NCBI GenBank assembly: GCA_031963225.1
Contig: JASSUD010000005.1
Span: forward strand, 14,056 to 78,055
Length of the DNA: 64,000 bases
Source of the DNA: JASSUD01 sp031963225
GTDB taxonomy: Bacteria > Pseudomonadota > Gammaproteobacteria > Burkholderiales > Burkholderiaceae
Direction: 5' to 3'
The notes beneath the pieces were generated by a model. That model was given only the letters and a program-made list of their open reading frames with translations. It was not told where the DNA came from and did not search any database. Position numbers and translations under genes: made by a program. Position 1 is the stretch's first letter. The number at the start of each line of letters is the position of its first letter. Positions 44,993 to 53,756 of this stretch are shown here, in pieces.

Positions 44993-45265
44993 ATGTCGAA
45001 GGGAACCGCTTTCACTATGAAGCTCGAACCTGAACTGCGTTTTGAGTTCATGGCTGCGACCAAAGCCGCCCACCGGCCTGCATCGCAGGTGCTTCGTGAG
45101 CTGATGCGTGAATTCATTCAACGCCAGCAAGAAGCAAAGGAATATAAAGACTTCTTGACTCGCAAAGTTGAGGCCAGTCGGGATTCGATGCACGCTGGAT
45201 TAGGGCGATCAAACGATAGCATCGAAGCTGAGTTCGCTGCACGACGAGCCAGGGCAGAGAGTTAG
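44993..45265 (+). CDS. Ribbon-helix-helix antitoxin (CopG/ParD-like)
   Basis: 90 residues. The N-terminus is a ribbon-helix-helix: a beta strand (TAFTMKLEPELRFEFMAATK) and a second helix (RPASQVLRELMREFIQRQQE); the C-terminal half is charged and would wrap the toxin. GGAGG nine bases upstream supports the start. The leader has an imperfect palindrome (GTATATACTTTGT near 44931, mirrored by ACAAAAAGTACAC), a probable site for self-repression. The toxin gene begins one base after its stop codon. Confidence 0.85.
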   Translation: MSKGTAFTMKLEPELRFEFMAATKAAHRPASQVLRELMREFIQRQQEAKEYKDFLTRKVEASRDSMHAGLGRSNDSIEAEFAARRARAES

Positions 45266-45266
45266 G

Positions 45267-45551
45267 GTGAGAGTCATATGGACACCAGAAGCGGAGCAAG
45301 ACCGTATTAATGTATGGGATTACATCTCGGCGGACAACCTACACGCAGCCGCTCGAATGGATGCACTTTTCAGTGATGCCGTTGCCAAATTGACTCAACA
45401 CCCTATGCTCGGTCAGCAAGGAAAAATAGCTGGCACCCGTGAATTGATTCCCCATGAAAGCTATCGCCTTGTCTATGAAATCGATAATGAAACGGTATGG
45501 ATATTGGCGCTAGTACATACCGCCCGCCAATGGCCTCCTATTCGTATTTAA
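45267..45551 (+). CDS. RelE/ParE-family toxin
   Basis: 94 residues with the RelE/ParE fold pattern: VIWTPEAEQDRINVWDYIS in the first strand and helix, then GTRELIPHESYRLVYEIDNE and VWILALVHTARQWPP at the end. ParE members poison gyrase and RelE members cut mRNA; the sequence alone does not decide between them. GTG start at 45267, coupled to the antitoxin. Its last 42 bases overlap, tail to tail, the end of the phage spanin gene on the other strand. The pair sits between the candidate attachment site and the lysis genes, so it may be phage cargo that stabilises the prophage. Confidence 0.85.
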   Translation: MRVIWTPEAEQDRINVWDYISADNLHAAARMDALFSDAVAKLTQHPMLGQQGKIAGTRELIPHESYRLVYEIDNETVWILALVHTARQWPPIRI

Positions 45552-46067
45552 TGGCCCTTCCCTTTCCAATTTAAGAAGAGCTTGGCAGGCAGTCAATTGC
45601 CTAATGGCCGCGTCTCCGTCTTCGGTAATTCTGACCAACTGTGCCGCAATCTTTGGGTTAAGTTGGGCGAATGCGAAAGCATGATCCAAGCGGGGATAGG
45701 TTGTAGGGTTGGGCAATTTGTGGTGGGTAAAGGCGGGGCTGGTCGGTACGAACACCCGCAAAGCACCGCTAGCATAGAAAGCTTGATGAGTGTCTGCACG
45801 ATGTTTGGCATGATGTGCTTCCATAAGATAGCGTGTCTCTAATTCAGCAAATGCTTTGGCCTGCTTTTCTTGTATAGCCTTGGCTTTTTGTGCAGCCTGC
45901 GCCTGTTGTAATGCCGACTCTGCGAAGATCTGTGCTTGCTTGCGTTCTAGCTGTGCAAGCTTTGTCTCGCAGTGCTGTGCATACAAGAGCGCGCCTGCAG
46001 TAAGTAGCATGCTGATGAAAAAGGCTGTGGTTCTCAGTGTAGGTAAAAAATAGAGTAGTGCGGACAT
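45510..46067 (-). CDS. Phage i-spanin (Rz-like)
   Basis: 185 residues with one N-terminal membrane helix (TTAFFISMLLTAGALLYAQ) and a long coiled coil (KLAQLERKQAQIFAESALQQ and on). This is the inner-membrane spanin that links to an outer-membrane lipoprotein to break the outer envelope at lysis. The o-spanin is nested in it in another frame. Last gene of the reverse-strand late operon. The C-terminal residues after EREGPLN overlap the ParE-like gene and may have been created at the junction. Confidence 0.8.
   Translation of the reverse strand: MSALLYFLPTLRTTAFFISMLLTAGALLYAQHCETKLAQLERKQAQIFAESALQQAQAAQKAKAIQEKQAKAFAELETRYLMEAHHAKHRADTHQAFYASGALRVFVPTSPAFTHHKLPNPTTYPRLDHAFAFAQLNPKIAAQLVRITEDGDAAIRQLTACQALLKLEREGPLNTNRRPLAGGMY
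45593..45811 (-). CDS. Nested phage o-spanin lipoprotein (Rz1-like)
   Basis: 72 residues read in a shifted frame wholly inside the Rz-like gene. The N-terminus is a lipoprotein signal with a lipobox (SMLAVLCGC), and the mature part begins SYRPAPPLPTTNCPTLQPIP, the Pro-rich stretch typical of Rz1 proteins. Nested Rz/Rz1 gene pairs are well known in phages such as lambda, which supports both calls. Confidence 0.75.
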   Translation of the reverse strand: MPNIVQTLIKLSMLAVLCGCSYRPAPPLPTTNCPTLQPIPAWIMLSHSPNLTQRLRHSWSELPKTETRPLGN

Positions 46068-46080
46068 GCTCTTTTCCTGC

Positions 46081-46503
46081 TTACATGCGACCGGAGCGCA
46101 TGCCCTGGGCGAGCCGTATAGCCCGTTGCCCTACTTGCGCAGCCCACTTTGATTGCAACATCGCTTGTGCGGCGCGTTCGTATTTCCCTGCTCGCACTAA
46201 AGTGAATGTGGTACGAAAAGTACAGAGCGTAGGTACTCCCATATTAAAGCCCATATTTGCGAGCACACGCTGGCGTACCAAATCCAGTGCACGCCACCAA
46301 GAGCAGAAGGCATCGAGCTCTGCTTCTACGCGATCAATATCATTCATCAGCAGATACCGGTTTTCTGCAAAGCTAATACCGATATCATCGAGATTGCGCC
46401 CAGTTCCAATGGTCAATTTACCCACTGGATCCCGATACGGTTTGAGTCGTACGCCCTCGTCACGCTCCAGTTCTGCACACAGCAATGCCCGGTTATCGGT
46501 CAT
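46081..46503 (-). CDS. Phage lysozyme (GH24, T4-lysozyme type)
   Basis: 140 residues. The catalytic triad of T4-type lysozymes is in place and correctly spaced: Glu16 in ERDEG, Asp25 in PYRD and Thr31 in KLTIGTGRN. It cuts peptidoglycan at lysis. No signal-anchor is seen at the N-terminus, so it would leave the cell through a holin, probably the next gene upstream (46537). Frame intact. Confidence 0.9.
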   Translation of the reverse strand: MTDNRALLCAELERDEGVRLKPYRDPVGKLTIGTGRNLDDIGISFAENRYLLMNDIDRVEAELDAFCSWWRALDLVRQRVLANMGFNMGVPTLCTFRTTFTLVRAGKYERAAQAMLQSKWAAQVGQRAIRLAQGMRSGRM

Positions 46504-46536
46504 GGCTATTTGCCTTGGCTACTATATAGAGAGGGT

Positions 46537-46827
46537 TCATAGCCCCTCCTTCTCTGAACCACTCCAACGCTGAATGAGTAATTCCAGCAGCGACTGCCCC
46601 GAAATACCCAATGCCGAGCCGAGCCCGATTATGGCAATGTTGGGCAAGCTAGGAATCATCGCCAAGGCCGCGCCTGCGGCGGTACTCAGCGCGGCACCAA
46701 TAATCACGCGTCCGGCCAATAAGCGCAGTGTGATTTTCTCGCCCCCTGCCAACAGTTTTCCAAACGCAATGACTGCACCCACTGCTGCTAACTCTATAAT
46801 GGTTTTGTCCTCTGACTTCAGTTGCAT
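46537..46827 (-). CDS. Phage holin (LydA/superfamily III-like)
   Basis: 96 residues with two or three hydrophobic segments: IIELAAVGAVIAFGKLL, VIIGAALSTAAGAALAMIP and IAIIGLGSALGISG, and a charged C-terminus. Size, topology and position right before the lysozyme fit a holin that opens the inner membrane at lysis. The first segment and the ISGQSLLELLIQR ending resemble LydA-type holins. Confidence 0.75.
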   Translation of the reverse strand: MQLKSEDKTIIELAAVGAVIAFGKLLAGGEKITLRLLAGRVIIGAALSTAAGAALAMIPSLPNIAIIGLGSALGISGQSLLELLIQRWSGSEKEGL

Positions 46828-46834
46828 ATTCGTG

Positions 46835-47284
46835 TCACTCTATATAATCAGACAGCACAGGCCATTTGATCGCTAATGGAAATCCCGATTGCTCTGGCAC
46901 GGCGCGCAGTGCTTGGCGGTAGCGTGAGAGTGCTGTCAGAAGATCGCTGTCGTTTTCATCGAACGCTTTGGCGACTTGTATATCGGCGTCCTCTAAGCGA
47001 TGACGCCGCTCCATCCGCGCGGCTTCCTCTGCGTCTTTGCGTTCAAAAATAGGTTGCAGTTTTTTCCACAGCGCACGCAGTACTTTTTTATCAGGGCGGG
47101 ATTCTGAAGCACACCATTGAATAATCTGTGCTTCTGCTATTTGCGCGCCGGTTCGTGGTTCTACGGCATGCCCTACCCAGAAATCTCGGCCATGTACCAA
47201 ATTTGAATACTGCTGCTGAATACAAAAAATCAGCTGGGCATGGGTCATCAAAGAAGCGTTATGCATTTTTGAGTTGAACTCCAT
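46835..47284 (-). CDS. Phage tail-fibre-associated/tail assembly chaperone-like protein
   Basis: 149 residues. Central part THAQLIFCIQQQYSNLVHGR; the C-terminal part (DSDLLTALSRYRQALRAVPE then FPLAIKWPVLSD) resembles small proteins commonly encoded right after tail fibre genes, which act as tail or fibre assembly chaperones. I chose the ATG at 47284 (MEFNSKM); 47266 and 47248 (MTHAQLIF) are alternatives. It overlaps the tail fibre gene end by 26 bases. Role is inferred from position and resemblance. Confidence 0.55.
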   Translation of the reverse strand: MEFNSKMHNASLMTHAQLIFCIQQQYSNLVHGRDFWVGHAVEPRTGAQIAEAQIIQWCASESRPDKKVLRALWKKLQPIFERKDAEEAARMERRHRLEDADIQVAKAFDENDSDLLTALSRYRQALRAVPEQSGFPLAIKWPVLSDYIE

Positions 47285-48281
47285 AGAGATTGATGCGGAA
47301 CGTACGTGTTTTAGAACGCAGCCCAACCATCACCCAGCCTTCAGGCGCAATAGTGGTCGCATCACGATAGTTGGGATCTATTTCACCAAATTCCATGACC
47401 TCACCTAACCATTGGCAAGTAGCTTGATACGGTGCACGGCTCTTTGGGTCAAAGTTATCTATAGTCCAGGTACGCGACAGATCCGCTGGTGTATAACCCA
47501 TATTCTCTATCGCTACGCCTGCTGCCAGCTTGGCTGCAGTCACCGCCTGTGCAGCGAGTTTGACCGTGGTTACTGCTGCGTTTTCGAGCTTCTCCTCTCG
47601 CACCGCGCGATCTACTAGTTTTTTAGTGGTGACCGTGTTGTCTGCAGGGGTCGCCAACTGGGTAGCTTCATCGATTTTCTTAGTGGCTTCAGATGCAGCG
47701 GCAATAGCACGCTCTGCGGACTGTGCAGCAGCTGCAGCATTTGCAGCGGTTTTGGCAGTTTGATTCACATAGTCGTCTGCAGACACGCCCACGCTTCCAT
47801 CCTGATTAAAAATAAGGACACGATGCGCGCGCTGTAGCGCCGTAGGGAGCTGCGTAGATAAGGCCGGATCAGATACCGGAAATTTAAATGTGCGCTCGGT
47901 AGCTTCTGCCAATTGTTGTATCTGGATAGCCGCACGATCGAGCGCATCTTCTATGACATGGGGATAAAAGCCTCCCTGATTGGTCAGCGCAATAGGCTGT
48001 AGATTGGCAAGGTGCCCAATAATCACGAGCTTTTCATTCACCGGCAGAGGTCGTCCTTCAAGCGGATAGGTGACGGTACCACCTGGCGCCGTGTTTTGCT
48101 CATGGTTGAGCCGCACTCTATAGTCCGTATCTAGCGCCAGCACGCGTTCCGCACCGTCGCGATCAATGTGGATAACCCGCACGTCGCCTGCAGCAAAAAC
48201 TTTAAAACCAAACGAAAAATCCGTCACATTCCCATTACCTTGATAAGGTGGGGTCTTGCGAGTGGTACTAGATATAGTCAT
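47259..48281 (-). CDS. Phage tail fibre protein with T7-type N-terminus
   Basis: 340 residues. Residues 1-150 match the T7 gp17-like virion-attachment domain (PPYQGNGNVTDFSFGFKVFA, LDTDYRVRLN, GGTVTYP, VIEDALDRAAIQIQQLAE). A coiled, Ala-rich shaft (170-250) and a short C-terminal part follow. The receptor-binding end is short, so another tip protein may be needed or the fibre is trimmed. A very strong ribosome site (GGAAGGAGG) precedes the start. I looked for a BPP-1-like Mtd fold and variable repeat, and saw neither. Confidence 0.85.
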   Translation of the reverse strand: MTISSTTRKTPPYQGNGNVTDFSFGFKVFAAGDVRVIHIDRDGAERVLALDTDYRVRLNHEQNTAPGGTVTYPLEGRPLPVNEKLVIIGHLANLQPIALTNQGGFYPHVIEDALDRAAIQIQQLAEATERTFKFPVSDPALSTQLPTALQRAHRVLIFNQDGSVGVSADDYVNQTAKTAANAAAAAQSAERAIAAASEATKKIDEATQLATPADNTVTTKKLVDRAVREEKLENAAVTTVKLAAQAVTAAKLAAGVAIENMGYTPADLSRTWTIDNFDPKSRAPYQATCQWLGEVMEFGEIDPNYRDATTIAPEGWVMVGLRSKTRTFRINLYGVQLKNA

Positions 48282-48338
48282 ACGGTCCTCCTTCCTCTTA
48301 CATCTCTTGGTTCTACGGCTGCTGTTGGCACGATAAAA

Positions 48339-51300
48339 TTAATCACGTCCTCGCCCATACACCACACCTCGCCACCAATCTGCTAAGTCTTGCGGGTCTT
48401 CTTCTCCCTGCATCACATCCCACAGATATAGCCCGGTCTGTGCTGCCTGGCCCGTTGGCAATCCAAATACGTAACCCGCAGTTTGTAGGGCATGCTGCCG
48501 CCAGGTATCGGATACGTCTTCGTCGTGCATCAGGTGCGAAAGATCTTTCGCACTACGCAGTGTCGTGACGACCATCTGTGCCGCCGGGGTAGCGACATAG
48601 CTACGCCCACCCAATACGGATCCGGCAATATCCCGTGCGACCGGAATGCCGGAAAACATTCCCAGCGCCAACTCTTCTGCGGCCCAGTGCGCCCAATGTT
48701 CTTCATCCTCTTCATTGCGGTAAGATGGCTTGAGCGCCGCATGAATCAGCTGAGGCACCACAAAATAAAACCAAGAGCGCGCGAGCACGAGGCTGAAATC
48801 TTCTCGCGCCTTTTCATATTTCCCTTCTCGCAGGCTGCCTAGGATGCTGGCTGCGCGGCGTGCTATATCGCGCTGGCGGTTATAGAAGTGATTCCAAAAG
48901 CTATAGAACATCGTAAAGAGCTTCTGAAATTCACTGCCACGCTGAATGGCAGCCATATCTTTGATACCTGCTCCGCCATGGGCATTGCGCACCGCGTGGT
49001 CTGCCGCATAAATCGCAGACTCCTCTGCCAACCCTTCATGCAAAGCGCGGTTGTATGCTCCCAGCCAAGTGGGTAATGCAGAGGCCATATCGAGCATCGC
49101 AATGCCGTAATAGGCGGTACGTTTTACGGCGTGGTTGAGCCGTTGTAGGGCTCCCAGCGGCCCAAATTCGCTGGCGAGCTCCATCTCACGCAGGGCTTCA
49201 CGTATATCGCGGTCTACTTCGCCCATACGATGGCGCATCTCGCCACTACGCGTGGTGACAAAGTCATAGGCCCCTTTCATTTTCTGTGGCGAACCGAAAA
49301 AAGCTTGCATGCCGGAGCGCATCCAGCGCACTCCCAACTCTCCCACCGAATTAGAGGCGGCGCTTGCTCCATGGATCAGCATCGTGGAGAGACGAAAGCC
49401 CAGTCCCACCATCGTGGCAGACGTGCGTGTCCAGTGGGCCATACGATCCCAAAACGCCAGTCCTCGCGCGTCTACGACCCGATCATTGGCAATGGACTGT
49501 AGCCATGGCCTAAACTGCGCGTAGTACTCGTGCCCGAGCGTGTTTTCTATGCGGGTGCGAATACGGGAATCTGCGAGAAAGCGGTCTGCATTGATGACGG
49601 CTTCACGGTACGCAATATCGTGGATAACCTGAGACAGGTGACGCGGCAATACCGATAGGCTCAGATAGAGGGGTGCAGCGTATTCTTTGCGTGCGATCGT
49701 ATGGCCTTTGGGCGTGCTGGCGCGGCGGTAATTATTTTCTTCAAATAGCTGATCCGCGTTGCGCTGGCGGTTTTGTTCTACATCAAACGAGCGCAATGGA
49801 TCGTAGATCACGGGGTAGTAGCCACCTCGATAGGTACCATAGGGCGTGACGACCTCCCTGGCTTCAACTTTTGGTGGTGCCACACCAGAAAGACGTTTTT
49901 CCAATGCTTCGATCTGCGGCCACAGGGATTCGAGCGTATCCCAGACACCCTGCACAAAATCCCAATCTGCTTGACCCATATGGCGATGCAAGGCGGCCTC
50001 CACGCCTTCAACCGACCACTGTTCGCCTTCGAGCATTTTTTTAAAATTGCTGTCGTTGCCCGTATTGAGCGCGATCGCAAGTAACTCGCTTTTGAGCAGA
50101 GAGGATGGCTTGCCAGTGCGCGTATCGATAAGCTCAGGGAGCGTATAGCGTTGACCAAAATCACGCTGTGATTCCTTGGGTAGCGTTTTGGCTAGCGTGC
50201 GCAGCCGCTGAGTGATGGTGATACGCAAATCGTTTTCGCGCACCCCAGCATCGGAAATAGGTTGAAAGACGATGCGGTGAAACAGGCCATTCGGGCTATG
50301 ATTATCTAGCCAAGATAGGACTTGCTCCATTTTGAGCAACGAGGCATCCGCTGAACGCAAGCTACTTTTGGCTCGCAAAAAATAGCCTTGTACTTTGTCT
50401 AACCCGCTTCCGCTCTCACCAGGATTGCGCGGCGTGGGAATGGTGCGTGGTGGCAGCGATGCGCTTTGCGCCAGCGCTTCGTCCACAGCGGTATTGAAAT
50501 CGCGTTCCTTGCGCGCATCGAGGAGCTTTTGTTTGAGACGACCCAGATGCTCAATACTGTGTATTGCATCGCTCAGCCCCCTAAAATCTTCTAGCAACAG
50601 GTCTTTGTAGTGCGTGCGCGCAGCGTCTTCTAATAGACGCTCTGGGATAGCGGGTTGGTACCCCTGTTTCAGTTGTGCCTCTACCCAATTTTGCAACGAC
50701 TGGCGACGCGCTAGTGCGCGATGGGTAATGCTGATGCGCAGATCATGGCGTTCTAGCAATGCATTGATTTGTGCGTGATACTCAGCATCTAAAGCTTTAT
50801 GGGTACTCTTCTTTCCAAACCGACTGAGATATCGGCGTATTTTCTGTATTTCTGACCGGGCTTCGAGTGATGCTTTTGCCAGGTGGTGATTAAGTAATTG
50901 CGTACGTTTTGCTTTTGCTGCTTCCGCGATATCACCGCTTGCAAAGGCTGCTTTTGCCTCCCGCCCTGCGCGGGCTTCTACGACGGTATACAGAGAAGGC
51001 TGAATATCGCGTATGCGCTGATGCGCGATGGTGCGGTGTGCGGCCTCTTTGGCAGTACGCGTCAGTTGCTGCCAAGGACCCACCGCATGGTCTAAAGCAG
51101 CAAGTTCCGTAGCCAATATGCGTGCGCGCAAGTCGCTATGCACCGCTTCATCGGCCGCACGACTCAATGCTTGCGGGTCGACCAGCTCGCCGTAGCGCGC
51201 TAGCATGCGCTGATCGGTCAACGTAAGTACCGCTTCTCGCCAGGGAGAGGCAACGGATAGTGCTCGCACCAATGCATCGCCCGATGCAAAACCGGTTAAC

Positions 51301-53756
51301 TCGGCAACGAAATCAGGGTCCAATCCTTTGGCGGCTACCCACCCATGCTTGCCAGTAGGCAGCGTGCGCCACAACGCATCAGGGTGATTGCCATACTGCT
51401 GCTTTAACAGGGTTATCGACAGCTTGGTATTTTGTGCATCACCATTTTGCAGTAAATGCGGGACCTCCTTCCATTCTAATGTGCCATGCTCCAAAAACTG
51501 TTGAGCGCGGTATACGGGCTGCACCGATAATTCGGCTTCTACTTCGGCTTGGATATGCTGGCGTTGGACGTTTGCTTGCTGCTGTAGGGTTTTGAGCACG
51601 TCACTTTTAGCCCGAGAAAGCCATTGCACATCGCGCAGACTACGCTTTTGCAAGATCTGCATGGCTTCAGCGGTAGCTGCTTCTCCCAATGCTTGATAGG
51701 CGTGCCATGCCTCTTCTGACAGGCCAGAGGTTTCTTGGGTCGTAAAAAGCGGTGCTTGGCTCTGTGCGGCCTGCGTGGTTTTAAGTGCTTCTTCGCTGCT
51801 ATGCAGCAGTTCCAACACCCTGCGCACTTCCGGCGATAGGGCGATAGGCCCATTGCGCTGCGCACGATATTGCCGCAGCAGCCAATCTCTAAAATCGGCA
51901 AATGGATGCTGCTCCTGCGCATCCGCTGCTTCTCCCTCAAACAGCCAGCGCTCAAAACCCTGTGCAAACCGTTTCGAAGCGGGGCCCTGTGCGGTATTCA
52001 AAAACAGCGGGCTGCTCTGCTGCAAAAAGGTAGAGAGATTCGCATTTTCTAACTCTGTGGGAAAATCTGGGGAGTGAATCCGAGTATTGTCTGGTTGCCG
52101 CTGTCCAAGCTGCGCCGCCTCCTGCTCAAACTGATCGGGGTGCTTTTGCACAAAAGCCTGGGCTTCGTAGGGTGTCATGCCTTCGGGATCGGTGCGCAGA
52201 TGCGGCAACAGAAAGGGTTCTAGGTTTGTCCCAGCTACATGGGTTACTAGATCCTGTAACGGAATGCGCACCATGCCACTGGTAATCTGCGCTTCGGGCA
52301 GCTGGCCGGCCACCTCTGGTAGCAGCGATGCAAAAGCCTGTGAATCCATTTGCGCCTGCGCGAGCACCTGCATCAGCGCGTCAGCGTCGATATACACCTG
52401 TTGCAATGGACTGTCGGTGCGTGCCTGGTCAATAAACTGCTTAAAAGCATCGGGATCACGATGGCGTACCTTTGAAGCTACAGCCTCTTTGAGGAGATGC
52501 TGCAAGTTAGCCGCATCTTGCTGCGCGATATCTGCTCTTACCGCGTCGTGAAACCACCCTCCTTGCACGTGGCCTGCGCCTCGTAGAGAAAAAAAGGTGT
52601 TGAGGCCATAATCGAACACTTTCTCTTCTAGCGAGCGGCTATCGAATGGAGAAGTGCCATTCAGACTATCTATCGCTAGATTAATCCCCAGCGCCCGCCC
52701 CGCAAACTGGGCTAATGTCGCATCGGGTAATAACCGCCCCGCCACGCCAAAAACCATTCCAAGTTGTGCGCCTCCTGCCGCCGCATGCCCTACCGTTGCA
52801 AGTGCTTGAGCAGGCGTATTGGCATCGAGCATTCTGCCCGTTGCCGTCAGACCGCTAGCCAATGCCAATGTGGAAGACTGACGCACCACATCCTTTAAAA
52901 GCGCCTTGGCTACCGAATCGGTCGCCATGGTTTCTAGCATCCGCACACCAGCCACGATCCCTTGGGCAAATTTCAACGGCGCACCAACGATAAATCCGCC
53001 TAGTGCCCCTGCACTGCGCGCGACTTTGCCTAGGCCCGTGCTAGCCGGCCCCGTTAAATCAGGAGCAAAACCCGCCGCAAAAGTGTCCCAAAATCCTTGG
53101 CCTGGCTGGGTTGCCAATTCATACCAAACCGAGTGCTTTGGCACAGCATCTTCAGGCTGCATGAATGGTATATTTTCACTTCCATTCGACCATCCTGCGA
53201 TCAAGCGCAGTCTTTCTACCAGTCGCATACGGTACGTTTTTGTAGAAAATGACTCCCCACTATCGTGTAATGCTGCTGCATCCTCCACAAGATTAGGCAC
53301 GCGATCCTCGCCAGCTCGAATGGCCACCTCTATTTGCGTCAGATTGTCCACATCATCATGTGCAATCTGAGCGTGTTGGAGCTTTGATAAAAACCACGCG
53401 GTAGAGGGAAAACGCTCCGGCAGCTCTTGCGCCTCGATATGATCGAGTGCAGCTTGTTGGTGGGCCTCCTCTGGATACGTACGTACTGCACTGACAGGCG
53501 CACCGGTTTGCCGAGCCGTTTTGCGCATCGCGGCTTCTTGGTCAGGGTTACTGCCCAAACTGAGTGCGAGGTTCTCCCGTACTTTTATAGCCAGTGCAGA
53601 GGGCGCAGGGTCCACCGTCTCAAAGGCCGCGTCCATATCAAAGGAATCTAGCGCCTGGGGTATTGCATTCTCCTCCTTTGCTGGGCGCGGCTCTTCCTGC
53701 AGAGGAGCCATCGTACTGGAGACTCCAAACGCAGCCTCCATATCAAAATCACTCAT
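48339..53756 (-). CDS. Giant phage internal virion/DNA-ejection protein (gp16-position)
   Basis: 1805 residues, largely helical. It begins with two short related acidic motifs (SDFDMEAAFG and DSFDMDAAFETV). A Gly/Ala-rich hydrophobic section near 260-330 could insert into membranes; a long charged helical part is at 700-1250; a further hydrophobic part lies near 1490-1560. In podoviruses the largest late gene between the core proteins and the tail fibre encodes an ejected internal protein that helps DNA cross the envelope, as T7 gp16 does. I saw no clear lytic transglycosylase motif at its start. It overlaps the previous gene by eight bases. Confidence 0.65.
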   Translation of the reverse strand: MSDFDMEAAFGVSSTMAPLQEEPRPAKEENAIPQALDSFDMDAAFETVDPAPSALAIKVRENLALSLGSNPDQEAAMRKTARQTGAPVSAVRTYPEEAHQQAALDHIEAQELPERFPSTAWFLSKLQHAQIAHDDVDNLTQIEVAIRAGEDRVPNLVEDAAALHDSGESFSTKTYRMRLVERLRLIAGWSNGSENIPFMQPEDAVPKHSVWYELATQPGQGFWDTFAAGFAPDLTGPASTGLGKVARSAGALGGFIVGAPLKFAQGIVAGVRMLETMATDSVAKALLKDVVRQSSTLALASGLTATGRMLDANTPAQALATVGHAAAGGAQLGMVFGVAGRLLPDATLAQFAGRALGINLAIDSLNGTSPFDSRSLEEKVFDYGLNTFFSLRGAGHVQGGWFHDAVRADIAQQDAANLQHLLKEAVASKVRHRDPDAFKQFIDQARTDSPLQQVYIDADALMQVLAQAQMDSQAFASLLPEVAGQLPEAQITSGMVRIPLQDLVTHVAGTNLEPFLLPHLRTDPEGMTPYEAQAFVQKHPDQFEQEAAQLGQRQPDNTRIHSPDFPTELENANLSTFLQQSSPLFLNTAQGPASKRFAQGFERWLFEGEAADAQEQHPFADFRDWLLRQYRAQRNGPIALSPEVRRVLELLHSSEEALKTTQAAQSQAPLFTTQETSGLSEEAWHAYQALGEAATAEAMQILQKRSLRDVQWLSRAKSDVLKTLQQQANVQRQHIQAEVEAELSVQPVYRAQQFLEHGTLEWKEVPHLLQNGDAQNTKLSITLLKQQYGNHPDALWRTLPTGKHGWVAAKGLDPDFVAELTGFASGDALVRALSVASPWREAVLTLTDQRMLARYGELVDPQALSRAADEAVHSDLRARILATELAALDHAVGPWQQLTRTAKEAAHRTIAHQRIRDIQPSLYTVVEARAGREAKAAFASGDIAEAAKAKRTQLLNHHLAKASLEARSEIQKIRRYLSRFGKKSTHKALDAEYHAQINALLERHDLRISITHRALARRQSLQNWVEAQLKQGYQPAIPERLLEDAARTHYKDLLLEDFRGLSDAIHSIEHLGRLKQKLLDARKERDFNTAVDEALAQSASLPPRTIPTPRNPGESGSGLDKVQGYFLRAKSSLRSADASLLKMEQVLSWLDNHSPNGLFHRIVFQPISDAGVRENDLRITITQRLRTLAKTLPKESQRDFGQRYTLPELIDTRTGKPSSLLKSELLAIALNTGNDSNFKKMLEGEQWSVEGVEAALHRHMGQADWDFVQGVWDTLESLWPQIEALEKRLSGVAPPKVEAREVVTPYGTYRGGYYPVIYDPLRSFDVEQNRQRNADQLFEENNYRRASTPKGHTIARKEYAAPLYLSLSVLPRHLSQVIHDIAYREAVINADRFLADSRIRTRIENTLGHEYYAQFRPWLQSIANDRVVDARGLAFWDRMAHWTRTSATMVGLGFRLSTMLIHGASAASNSVGELGVRWMRSGMQAFFGSPQKMKGAYDFVTTRSGEMRHRMGEVDRDIREALREMELASEFGPLGALQRLNHAVKRTAYYGIAMLDMASALPTWLGAYNRALHEGLAEESAIYAADHAVRNAHGGAGIKDMAAIQRGSEFQKLFTMFYSFWNHFYNRQRDIARRAASILGSLREGKYEKAREDFSLVLARSWFYFVVPQLIHAALKPSYRNEEDEEHWAHWAAEELALGMFSGIPVARDIAGSVLGGRSYVATPAAQMVVTTLRSAKDLSHLMHDEDVSDTWRQHALQTAGYVFGLPTGQAAQTGLYLWDVMQGEEDPQDLADWWRGVVYGRGRD

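Noticed and set aside
47259..48281. Diversity-generating retroelement, as in phage BPP-1
   Set aside because: No reverse transcriptase gene, no template/variable repeat pair and no Mtd-like C-terminus were found near the tail fibre.
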